Shown here one piece after another: positions 1 through 9,076 of a stretch of 57,811 nucleotides of DNA. A model generated the notes under the pieces. It made no database searches, was not told the origin of the DNA, and was given only the letters and a program-made list of their open reading frames with translations. A program made the translations under genes and the position numbers. The stretch comes from Elusimicrobiales bacterium (GTDB taxonomy: Bacteria > Elusimicrobiota > Elusimicrobia > Elusimicrobiales > UBA9959). Where the stretch lies: NCBI GenBank assembly GCA_023701245.1, contig JAMPXK010000011.1, positions 1 through 57,811 on the forward strand. Reading direction: 5' to 3'. Every line of letters begins with the position of its first letter. Within the stretch, counting starts at the first letter, position 1.

Positions 1-429
1 ACCACGCAGAACCTGCGCGACTACATGGGTTCCGTGGCCAGGCCTTTCCTCTTCTCCAGCTCGCAGCCGCCGTCGGTGGCGGCCTCGTGCCTGGCCGTGC
101 TGGATATCCTCCTGCACGAGCCGCAGTACCTCAAGCGCCTCTGGGACAACACCGCTTTCTTCAAGGAAGAGATGAAGAAGGCCGGCTTCAACACCGGCGA
201 GTCCGTGACGCCCATCACCCCGGTGATGATAGGCGACCCCGTGAAGGCGAAGGCGCTCTCCAACAAGCTGTTCGAAGAAGGCGTGTTCGCGCTGCCGCTG
301 GGCTTCCCCACCGTGCCCAAGGGCAAGGAACGCCTGCGCACCATAGTGACCGCCGGCCACACCATAAAGGACCTGGAAACGGCCGTGGAGAAGTTCAAGA
401 AAACCGGCAAAGAACTAGGCATCATCTGA
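1..429 (+). CDS. C-terminal part of a 2-amino-3-ketobutyrate CoA ligase / alpha-oxoamine synthase (5' truncated by window)
   Basis: Only the last 142 residues are present; the frame is open from base 1. The stretch DYMGSVARPFLFSS followed by PPSVAAS matches the region after the PLP-binding lysine in glycine C-acetyltransferases (Kbl) and related 8-amino-7-oxononanoate synthases, where a DYLRxxxRPFxFS pattern is typical. The end (TPITPVMIGDPVKAKAL, then LRTIVTAGHT) is the small C-terminal domain of fold-type I PLP enzymes. These enzymes condense an amino acid with an acyl-CoA or cleave 2-amino-3-ketobutyrate. Kbl is the more likely member, but BioF or another family enzyme cannot be excluded because the active-site half is missing. 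A strong intrinsic terminator follows at once, so this is the last gene of its operon. Confidence 0.8.
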   Translation, partial: TTQNLRDYMGSVARPFLFSSSQPPSVAASCLAVLDILLHEPQYLKRLWDNTAFFKEEMKKAGFNTGESVTPITPVMIGDPVKAKALSNKLFEEGVFALPLGFPTVPKGKERLRTIVTAGHTIKDLETAVEKFKKTGKELGII

Positions 430-440
430 CAGGGAGCACG

Positions 441-473
441 GCGGCCGCGGGCCCACCCCGCGGCCGCTTTTTT
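441..473 (+). terminator. Rho-independent terminator
   Basis: A perfect 11-bp GC stem (441-451 with 457-467), a 5-nt loop and six T residues (468-473) lie 12 nt after the stop codon of the oxoamine-synthase-like gene. Confidence 0.9.
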
Positions 474-495
474 ATACCAGGCGCCGCAACTTTTA

Positions 496-501
496 TATAA
501 T
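496..501 (+). promoter_or_regulatory. TATAAT -10 box, leaderless configuration
   Basis: A consensus TATAAT ends 7 nt before the ATG at 509. The expected transcription start therefore falls on or next to the start codon, and no Shine-Dalgarno sequence is present. Confidence 0.6.
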
Positions 502-508
502 TCCAAGC

Positions 509-1096
509 ATGACGGATACCATGACCACTTACTTGCTGGCGGCCGCGGTGGTACTTGCGGCGGCTCTTATCGCCCGCCGTTTCCTGCGCAAACCGGTGCA
601 TCTCGACGACCAGCCGGAACCCGGCAGCCATTTAGGAAGATTCGGCGAGGGCATACGCCTGCGCGACCTTTACCGTCTGGCGGTACTGCTGGAGGAGGAA
701 GGCGTCGCCCTGTACCTGAAGCTGGCCGAACTGGCCCAGGACCCGGCCGCCCGCAGTCTCTGCGTCAAGTTGGCCGACGAGGAGACCGAGCACCGGCAGC
801 TCTTCATGGACAGGCTGGGCCGCTGGCGCAGCCTCAACCCCAACCGCATTACCTGGCCGGCTTTCCTGGAGCAGGTCAAACTAGAGGGCCTCTTCGCCGA
901 TCCCCCCGGCAACGCCGCTACGGAACTGGAGATCGCCGCCTTCGCCATAAAGCAGGAGCGGCGCACCGTGGAATTCTACCGCATGTTCGAGAAAGGTTTT
1001 CCGGAGGCCTGGCGCCGGGAACAACTGCACGATCTGGTAGAGCAGGAAATGTCACACGAGCGCCGGCTCCGGGAAGCTTACCCCGAAGCCATCTGA
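509..1096 (+). CDS. Membrane-anchored ferritin-like (rubrerythrin-type) diiron protein
   Basis: This 195-aa protein has one N-terminal membrane segment (residues about 6-25) and then a four-helix ferritin-like domain. Two repeats of the expected diiron ligand pattern are visible: a glutamate in LEEEGVALY followed by the ExxH of EETEHRQLF, and a glutamate in KQERRTVEFY followed by the ExxH of EQEMSHERR. Rubrerythrin-family proteins of this kind detoxify peroxide or handle iron. No rubredoxin domain is present, so its electron donor is unknown. The gene stands alone behind a terminator and appears to be transcribed as a leaderless mRNA. Its stop codon is only 6 nt from the convergent purH stop, with no terminator visible between them. 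The substrate is not deducible. Confidence 0.7.
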   Translation: MTDTMTTYLLAAAVVLAAALIARRFLRKPVHLDDQPEPGSHLGRFGEGIRLRDLYRLAVLLEEEGVALYLKLAELAQDPAARSLCVKLADEETEHRQLFMDRLGRWRSLNPNRITWPAFLEQVKLEGLFADPPGNAATELEIAAFAIKQERRTVEFYRMFEKGFPEAWRREQLHDLVEQEMSHERRLREAYPEAI

Positions 1097-1102
1097 CCGC
1101 GC

Positions 1103-2602
1103 TCAGTGACGGAAATGCCGGATCCCGGCCAGCAGCATAGCCACGTTCCTGGAATCGCACAGGGCGGCGCAGTCCGCGTCGTCCTGCCACCCTCCCGGCT
1201 GTATCACGGCGGTAACCCCGCAGGCCAGGGCGGTCTGCAGGCTTTTTAAAGGAAGGGCGGCGTCGGCCGCCATCACCAGCGGCCCGGCCCCGGGCAGTAT
1301 GGAGCGCTTCTCCCTCATCTTCCAGACAGCCCCCCTCACAGCGTCGTAAGTGGAACTTTCAGCCGCGCTGACGGCTATGGCGGAGGCGCCTTCGGCCAGC
1401 ACCACGGCGTAGGTCTTGGCGTACTTGACCGCGCGCCAGGCCAGGCGCAGCGCGCGCGCCTCCGCGTCCGTGGGTTTGCGCCGGGTGACGCAGGCGGGCT
1501 CCGAGGAAAAAAGGCGGTTGTCGCGGGACTCTATCAGGACGCCCCCGGAAACGGAGAACAGCTGCACTTCGCGCGGAGAGAGCACCGGGGCGGCGAGCTC
1601 CACCACGCGCAGTCCCTCCTTGGCGCGCAGCGTCCGGAGGGCCTCCGCAGAATAAGAGGGGGCCACCACGCTTTCTATGAAGGCGCCGGCCAGCGCCGCG
1701 GCGGCCTCGGCGTCCACCTGCCGGTTGAAGGCGGCGGTGCCGCCCACCGCGCCCTGCGGGTCGGCCGCGAGGGCGCCGCGCAGGGACTCGGCCGGGGTGC
1801 CGGCGGCGCAGAGCCCGGCGGGCCGCGCGTGCTTTACCACCGCGCAGACCAGCTCCTCGAATTCCATGGCCAGTTCGTAGGCGGTGTCCAGGTCCAGGTA
1901 GTGATTCAGGTTAAAGCCGGCCCCTCCCAGGACCCGGGCGGCGTTAAGGCCGCGCGGGCGGGCGCCGCTCAGGGCGTAAAAAGCGGCGCGCTGGTGGCGG
2001 TTCTCGCCGTACTCCAGGTCCGCCACTTTCCTGAGGCTCAACACCACCTCGTCGCCCAGCAGCCCGCCGGTCTCCGCAAGGTACTGCGCCACCGTGGCGT
2101 CGTAGGCGGCCAGGCATTGCCAGGCCTTGGCGGCCAGCTCTTTCTTTATCCCGGGCTCCAGGCCGCCGGCCTCCTTAAAAGCTTTCAGCACCGGGCCATA
2201 GTCCACGGGACCGCAGACCGTCACCACGTTCTCGAAATCCCGGGCGGCGGCCCTGAGCACGGCGGAATTGGCCTGGTCCAGGTAATTGGAGAGCTCGCCT
2301 ATGGCGAAATCCTCCTGCCCGACGATGTTGGCGATGGGATAGAGGTTGGCGGCGACCACGTAGAAGCGCGGCAGTTCCACGCCGTTCTCCGAGACGGCGG
2401 GAAAGCGGCCGGACAGGGCCTTGAGCACGGCGCCTGGCACGGGCGGGGAATAGCGGACCTCCTCCGCCTCTATGCCGGCTTGGGCGAGCAGTTTGTAAGT
2501 GGAACCGGAAGCGTAGAGCTCGAACCCGAGCTCCTCCAGGCCGCGGGCGAACTCCTCCACCCCGGTCTTGTCATAAACGCTGAGATACGCGGTTTTATCC
2601 AT
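1103..2602 (-). CDS. purH: PurH-like bifunctional AICAR transformylase / IMP cyclohydrolase, catalytic motifs degraded
   Basis: This 499-aa protein aligns over its whole length with PurH, which makes the last two steps of IMP synthesis. Recognisable PurH segments include LSVYDKTGVEEFA at the start, NLYPI, LEYGENRHQRAAFY, VVKHARPAG, GGTAAFNRQVD, FIESVVAPSYS, TAVIQPGG and the terminal GIRHFRH. Several hallmark motifs are missing. GRVKTLHPK of the cyclohydrolase domain is replaced by LSGRFPAVSENG, IDIGGP by LDQANS, and GIGAGQMSR of the transformylase domain by AVSAAESST. The reading frame is intact and expressed from an operon (nusB-ligA-purH), with GAGGT about 9 nt before the ATG. It is therefore either a diverged enzyme or a non-catalytic paralogue. 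Family assignment is sure; activity is doubtful. Confidence 0.85.
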   Translation of the reverse strand: MDKTAYLSVYDKTGVEEFARGLEELGFELYASGSTYKLLAQAGIEAEEVRYSPPVPGAVLKALSGRFPAVSENGVELPRFYVVAANLYPIANIVGQEDFAIGELSNYLDQANSAVLRAAARDFENVVTVCGPVDYGPVLKAFKEAGGLEPGIKKELAAKAWQCLAAYDATVAQYLAETGGLLGDEVVLSLRKVADLEYGENRHQRAAFYALSGARPRGLNAARVLGGAGFNLNHYLDLDTAYELAMEFEELVCAVVKHARPAGLCAAGTPAESLRGALAADPQGAVGGTAAFNRQVDAEAAAALAGAFIESVVAPSYSAEALRTLRAKEGLRVVELAAPVLSPREVQLFSVSGGVLIESRDNRLFSSEPACVTRRKPTDAEARALRLAWRAVKYAKTYAVVLAEGASAIAVSAAESSTYDAVRGAVWKMREKRSILPGAGPLVMAADAALPLKSLQTALACGVTAVIQPGGWQDDADCAALCDSRNVAMLLAGIRHFRH

Positions 2603-2651
2603 AGTCGCTGGACCTCGGGCTGGCCGGTCAAACCGCTAAAGACATAAAAAC

Positions 2652-5065
<2,414 letters not shown>

Positions 5066-5085
5066 GGTAAAGACCTTGTGTATAT

Positions 5086-5091
5086 ATGATA
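5086..5091 (-). promoter_or_regulatory. Putative -10 box of the nusB-ligA-purH operon
   Basis: TATCAT on the minus strand lies in an AT-rich island, about 20 nt before the nusB start. No convincing -35 box is visible. Confidence 0.4.
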
Positions 5092-5131
5092 CTAAATTTT
5101 ACGACGGGTAGACAGGCGGCCCGGCGCCTCG

Positions 5132-5160
5132 TTGCCTTGCCGCGCTTTCTTTGGTAGACT
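5132..5160 (+). promoter_or_regulatory. Sigma70-type promoter of the slipin gene
   Basis: TTGCCT (5132-5137) and TAGACT (5155-5160) are separated by 17 nt. The transcript would have a leader of about 35 nt that contains GGAGG 7 nt before the ATG. Confidence 0.55.
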
Positions 5161-5202
5161 TTAGGCGGAAGTACACTTTCTGCCGGGTCAACGGAGGCTT
5201 AA

Positions 5203-5946
5203 ATGGGCATGGTTCCCCTGATAATCATCGTAGTGGTCGTTCTCTTCGCGAGCATCAAGGTGCTCAACGAATACGAGCGCGGCGTCACGCTGACGTTCGG
5301 CCGCTTCACCGGAGTGAAGGGCCCGGGCCTGATCATCCTGATCCCCGGCGTGCAGCAGATGTTCCGCATCAGCACCCGCGTCGTCGTGATGGACGTCCCC
5401 CCGCAGGACATCATCACCCGCGACAACATCTCGGTAAAGGTCAACGCGGTGGTCTACTTCCGCGTGGTCAACCCGCAGTCCGCGGTGCTCAACGTTGAGA
5501 ACTTCATGTACGCCACCAGCCAGCTGGCCCAGACCACCCTGCGCAGCGTGCTCGGCCAGCAGGAGCTCGACGACCTGCTCAGCAACCGCGACAAGATCAA
5601 CCAGAACCTGCAGCAGATCCTGGACCAGCACACCGAGCCGTGGGGCATCAAGGTCTCCAGCGTGGAAGTGAAGAACGTGGACCTGCCGCAGGAGATGCAG
5701 CGCGCCATCGCCCGCCAGGCCGAGGCCGAGCGCGAACGCCGCGCCAAGGTCATCCACGCCGAGGGCGAATTCCAGGCCTCGCAGAAGCTGGCGGACGCCG
5801 CCGAGATCATCGGCAAGCAGCCCGCGGCCATCCAGCTGCGCTACCTGCAGACCCTCACCGAGATCGCCACGGAGCGCAACTCCACCACGATCTTCCCCGT
5901 GCCGATAGACCTGCTCAGCATGTTCATGAAGAAGAACCAGAACTGA
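5203..5946 (+). CDS. Slipin / stomatin-like SPFH-domain membrane protein
   Basis: This 247-aa protein has a short N-terminal hydrophobic hairpin (residues 4-20). It then has a classic SPFH domain: [56 protein letters not shown] coiled segment rich in Glu, Arg and Ala follows (around 165-190), with the [11 protein letters not shown] block and IFPVPIDLL at the end. Bacterial slipins form ring- or cage-like assemblies on the inner membrane and usually pair with an NfeD protein. No NfeD gene is adjacent here and the gene is monocistronic, flanked by its own promoter and terminator. The start is fixed by GGAGG. Its exact role is unknown. Confidence 0.9.
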   Translation: MGMVPLIIIVVVVLFASIKVLNEYERGVTLTFGRFTGVKGPGLIILIPGVQQMFRISTRVVVMDVPPQDIITRDNISVKVNAVVYFRVVNPQSAVLNVENFMYATSQLAQTTLRSVLGQQELDDLLSNRDKINQNLQQILDQHTEPWGIKVSSVEVKNVDLPQEMQRAIARQAEAERERRAKVIHAEGEFQASQKLADAAEIIGKQPAAIQLRYLQTLTEIATERNSTTIFPVPIDLLSMFMKKNQN

Positions 5947-5961
5947 GCCGGCGTTCGGACG

Positions 5962-5998
5962 AAGACGGGGACGGCTCCGCCGTTCCCGTCTTTTTTTT
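5962..5998 (+). terminator. Rho-independent terminator of the slipin gene
   Basis: A 13-bp stem with one wobble pair (5962-5974 with 5980-5992) has a 5-nt loop and is followed by an uninterrupted T-run to 5998. Confidence 0.9.
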
Positions 5999-6001
5999 GC
6001 C

Positions 6002-6007
6002 TATAAT
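6002..6007 (+). promoter_or_regulatory. TATAAT -10 box of hemW, leaderless configuration
   Basis: TATAAT ends 6 nt before the ATG at 6014, where transcription would be expected to begin. It sits directly behind the slipin terminator, and no Shine-Dalgarno sequence is visible. Confidence 0.6.
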
Positions 6008-6013
6008 ATGCCT

Positions 6014-7105
6014 ATGCGGGGCCTTTACGTCCACCTCCCCTTCTGCCGCTCCAAGTGCGGCTATTGCGATTTCGCCTCGGAGGCCGGCAAAGAAGCGCTC
6101 ATCCCCGGCTACCTGGACGCGCTGGCCTCGGAAGCCGCCCGCTACGACGCGCTGGCGGGCAGTTTTTCCACCCTCTACGTGGGCGGCGGCACCCCCAGCC
6201 TCCTTACCGCGCAGCAGCTCGACCGGCTTTGCGGCATCCTGGAAACGGTGACCGGCCCGTTCAGCGCCCTGGCGGAGAGCACCTTCGAGGCCAACCCGGA
6301 GAGTCTGGACGCCCAAAAGGCGCGGCTGCTCCGGGAAGCCGGGTTCAGCCGGGCCAGCCTCGGCCTGCAGGCGGCCCAGGACAGGCTGCTGGCGGCGCTG
6401 GGCAGGCCGGGCCGGTACGCCGACTTCGCGCGCGCCTTCGCGGCGCTGCGGGAAGCCGGCTTCGACAATATCAACACCGACCTGATGTGCGGCCTGCCGG
6501 GCCAGTCGGAGGCGGATTTTTCTGACTCCATAAAGGCCCTCCTGGAACTTAAAGCGGAGCACGTCTCTTTTTACGCCCTGGAAGTGCACGAAGGCACCCC
6601 GTTCCACGCGGCCGGAGTGCAGGAAGCCCCGGACGCCGCCGCCGCGATGTACGAAAACGCGGCCGCCGCCCTGAAAGCGGGCGGGCTGGAGCGCTACGAG
6701 ATCTCCAATTTTGCCAGGCCGGGCAGGCGATCCCTGCACAACCTCAATTACTGGGAACAAGGCGAATACCTGGGCCTGGGCGCGGCCGCGGCCTCCTACC
6801 TGGACGGGGAACGCCGGGCCAACACGCCGGATACCGAAGCCTACCTGGCGGCGGCCGCGGCCGGCGCCGAGATCCCGCGGCAGTACAGCGAGCGCCTGGA
6901 AGGCAGGGCGCTGCGGGCAGAGAAGATAATGCTCGGTCTGCGCAAAACGGCCGGAATTGTACTTTCAGACGATATATTTATAGAATTTCGGGAGGAGATA
7001 AGCCGCCTGCTGGCGGCAGGGCTCCTGGAAAAAGCCGGCCCCGCCCTGAGGATAAAAGAAAGCCGCCTTTACGTGTCCAACGCGGTCTTCAGGGAATTCG
7101 TCTAA
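6014..7105 (+). CDS. hemW: Radical SAM heme chaperone HemW
   Basis: HemW binds heme and delivers it to apoproteins; it was formerly annotated as oxygen-independent coproporphyrinogen oxidase. The radical SAM CxxxCxxC motif is at residues 11-18 (CRSKCGYC), followed by LYVGGGTPS, FEANPES, NINTDLMCGLPGQ and the HemW-specific heme-binding HNLNYW (near residue 242), which true HemN lacks. Length (363 aa) is normal. An in-frame ATG at 6008 overlaps the end of the TATAAT box; 6014 is preferred because MRGLYVHLPFC matches family N-termini and lies where transcription should start. Two small membrane-protein genes follow in the same direction. Confidence 0.92.
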   Translation: MRGLYVHLPFCRSKCGYCDFASEAGKEALIPGYLDALASEAARYDALAGSFSTLYVGGGTPSLLTAQQLDRLCGILETVTGPFSALAESTFEANPESLDAQKARLLREAGFSRASLGLQAAQDRLLAALGRPGRYADFARAFAALREAGFDNINTDLMCGLPGQSEADFSDSIKALLELKAEHVSFYALEVHEGTPFHAAGVQEAPDAAAAMYENAAAALKAGGLERYEISNFARPGRRSLHNLNYWEQGEYLGLGAAAASYLDGERRANTPDTEAYLAAAAAGAEIPRQYSERLEGRALRAEKIMLGLRKTAGIVLSDDIFIEFREEISRLLAAGLLEKAGPALRIKESRLYVSNAVFREFV

Positions 7106-7132
7106 GCCCGGCCGCGGCCGGCGAGGAACCAC

Positions 7133-7429
7133 ATGGCAGCGAGGAAGTTCTGGATCAGGCGCGACCGCGAGCAGTACCTGCTCAGCGGCGTCATCATTAC
7201 CTGCGTGATAGGCGGCTTCGTGTCGTCCTACTGGCATTTTTCCGACCGGCTCAACATCCGCAAAGACATCAAGATGACCAGGAAACTTTCCACGGAAGCG
7301 GAGCAGAAAAAGCTCCGCGAAGTACAGTACTCGCCCCAGAAACCGGGACCGGGCGGCAACCGCTACTACCGCCTGGACGAAACGACCATCCCCAACGTGC
7401 CAAAGCTCGAGGAAGATGAAGGCGATTGA
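7133..7429 (+). CDS. Small membrane protein of unknown function
   Basis: This 98-aa protein has a basic N-terminus, one predicted membrane helix (LLSGVIITCVIGGFVSSYW, residues about 16-34) and a hydrophilic, lysine-rich C-terminal half with an acidic tail. I do not recognise the family. GAGGA lies about 8 nt before the ATG. It follows hemW by 27 nt and its last 14 nt overlap the next gene, so the two small genes are probably co-translated and may form one complex. Confidence 0.7.
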   Translation: MAARKFWIRRDREQYLLSGVIITCVIGGFVSSYWHFSDRLNIRKDIKMTRKLSTEAEQKKLREVQYSPQKPGPGGNRYYRLDETTIPNVPKLEEDEGD

Positions 7430-8048
7430 ACGCTTGCTGCCGTGCCTGCTGCTCCTGGCCTGCGCCGCCGCGCTGACGCCGCCGGAGGCCCGCGCCCAGG
7501 CCTATACCCCCCGCAGCCAGCAGACCTTCGACTACAACCCGGCCGAAGGCGAGAACACCCCGGAGCTCCAGCAGCCCCTGGCAGAGACCACCTACGAGGA
7601 CGCGGAAGTGGTGAACCACCCCATTTACGGCGTCATCATGATCTACAAGTACCGCTGGAAGAACTGGGTGGCCAGGGCGCTTTACCTGGTCATCATAAAC
7701 ATCGCCCTGCTGGTGATCATCCTCTCCCTCTCCAAAACGGAGGAGTACAACATCATCATCTCCTACGTCCTGTGCGGCGCGGCGATGACGGTCTCTTTCT
7801 GGGTTTTTTTGTGCGCGGTACTGCTCTTCCAGCTCAATTCCGGGGCCTGGTCCTATATCGGGCCCATCTCCCTGGCCACGGGAGCGGCGGACTTCCTGGT
7901 ACTGATGCGGGTAAAGCGCTGCGATGTTTCGCTGACCGAGCTGAAGGAATCCTTCAAAAAATTGAGCGCGGCTTCCCACGAGGACCCGCGCCTGGCTTCG
8001 GTGGACGGCTCGCCCGGAGACTGGTCGGCCGAGGATTACGTCAGGTAG
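7416..8048 (+). CDS. Exported multi-pass membrane protein of unknown function
   Basis: This 210-aa protein has a signal-peptide-like N-terminus (residues 1-27, ending PPEARA) and then a polar segment rich in Tyr, Gln and Glu. Three hydrophobic helices follow (about 87-105, 112-135 and 145-165: ALYLVIINIALLVIILSL, IIISYVLCGAAMTVSFW, YIGPISLATGAADFLVL), and then a cytoplasmic-looking tail. It overlaps the preceding gene by 14 nt and ends just before a strong bidirectional terminator. No family is recognised; a lineage-specific membrane partner of the 98-aa protein is the simplest reading. Confidence 0.7.
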   Translation: MKAIERLLPCLLLLACAAALTPPEARAQAYTPRSQQTFDYNPAEGENTPELQQPLAETTYEDAEVVNHPIYGVIMIYKYRWKNWVARALYLVIINIALLVIILSLSKTEEYNIIISYVLCGAAMTVSFWVFLCAVLLFQLNSGAWSYIGPISLATGAADFLVLMRVKRCDVSLTELKESFKKLSAASHEDPRLASVDGSPGDWSAEDYVR

Positions 8049-8070
8049 GCGCCGCGCAGGGCGCCGCAAA

Positions 8071-8102
8071 GAAGAAGGGCCGCCGAAAGGCGGCCCTTCT
8101 TC
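8071..8102. terminator. Bidirectional terminator between convergent operons
   Basis: A perfect 14-bp stem (8071-8084 with 8089-8102) is closed by a GAAA tetraloop. It separates the hemW operon from the convergent surface-protein operon (PorV B stop at 8119). Flanking T-tracts are short in both directions. Confidence 0.75.
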
Positions 8103-8118
8103 TTCCTCCCCGCGGGAC

Positions 8119-9048
8119 CTAGAACTGCAGCCAGAACCCGAACCGGTGGATGCTGCCCAGGTCGCCGAAAGGCAGGAAGGCGTAATCCACGCCCAGCCCG
8201 GAGACCTTGACCCCGAACCCCAGGCTGAGGCCCACCTCCGAACCCAGGTTGGAGGTATCGTAACCGAACTTGTAGCCGCCCCGCAGCGCGAAAGAGCTGC
8301 GGAACCAGTACTCGGCGCCGACCGAAGGATAGAACTGCTCGTCCTGCAGGTATTGCGCTACTTCGGCCGCCACGTTGAGCCGGGGCGAGACCCGGTAAAG
8401 CCCGCCGGCGCGCAGGCAGAGGGGCAGCGGGTCGGCTTCCTCCTCGAATTTCATCTTGGTGCCGAGGTTCTGAACCGCCAGGGCCAGGTTGATCTTGGGA
8501 TTGGCGCGGTAGATGACCCCGGCGTCCGCGGCCGCCGCGAAAGCCGTCTTGTCGTCTATCGCCGACCGGATGAACTTCACGGAGAACCCGCCGTCCAGCC
8601 GGGGCAGGGAGTAAGGCAGCACGTCCGCTTTGGCATAGGCCAGGGTAACGGCCATGTCGCTGGCGCTGAAATTTCCCAGCTCCGGGACCGCGCCGGCGGC
8701 GTCGTTAAGGCCGCGCTTGCTTATGCCGCCCACGGTCATGAACGTGGCGCCGAAACCGAACCGGTTGCCGCCCGCGTGGCCGGCGTAAGACACGTTCCCC
8801 ATCCTGGCGTCCTGGAGGTAGGTGCTGAAATCCACCGCCGCCTCCCGCTCTTCGAACTGCGCCAGGCCGGCCGGGTTGACGAACACCGCCCCCGAGTCGT
8901 TGGCCAGGGCGCTGAAGGCCCCCGCCATGCCCACGGCCCGCGGGCTCATGGCGGCCTTAAGGAAAGGCGCCGCCGTGGTGCCCGCGCCCGAGGCGTAAGC
9001 GGGCGCCGGCAGGGCCAGCGCCGCGCATAAGATCAGTGTTTTCTTCAT
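8119..9048 (-). CDS. PorV/PorQ-family outer-membrane barrel (copy B)
   Basis: This 309-aa protein has a signal peptide (residues 1-19, cut after APAYA). The family pattern follows: SGAGTTAAPFLKAAMSPRAVGMAGAFSALANDSGAVFVNPAGLA, then alternating amphipathic strands and a C-terminal aromatic residue. PorV in the type IX secretion system is an outer-membrane barrel that binds the C-terminal domain of cargo after translocation. Wider family members occur in many diderm phyla with unknown roles. The gene starts 28 nt after giant B, with AGAGG about 8 nt before the ATG, and is the last gene of operon II. Copy A lies at 24048-24953 in the same position behind giant A, which suggests a specific cargo partnership. 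Confidence 0.85.
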   Translation of the reverse strand: MKKTLILCAALALPAPAYASGAGTTAAPFLKAAMSPRAVGMAGAFSALANDSGAVFVNPAGLAQFEEREAAVDFSTYLQDARMGNVSYAGHAGGNRFGFGATFMTVGGISKRGLNDAAGAVPELGNFSASDMAVTLAYAKADVLPYSLPRLDGGFSVKFIRSAIDDKTAFAAAADAGVIYRANPKINLALAVQNLGTKMKFEEEADPLPLCLRAGGLYRVSPRLNVAAEVAQYLQDEQFYPSVGAEYWFRSSFALRGGYKFGYDTSNLGSEVGLSLGFGVKVSGLGVDYAFLPFGDLGSIHRFGFWLQF

Positions 9049-9076
9049 AGGTATACCTCTTAGATCCGTTTCCCGG

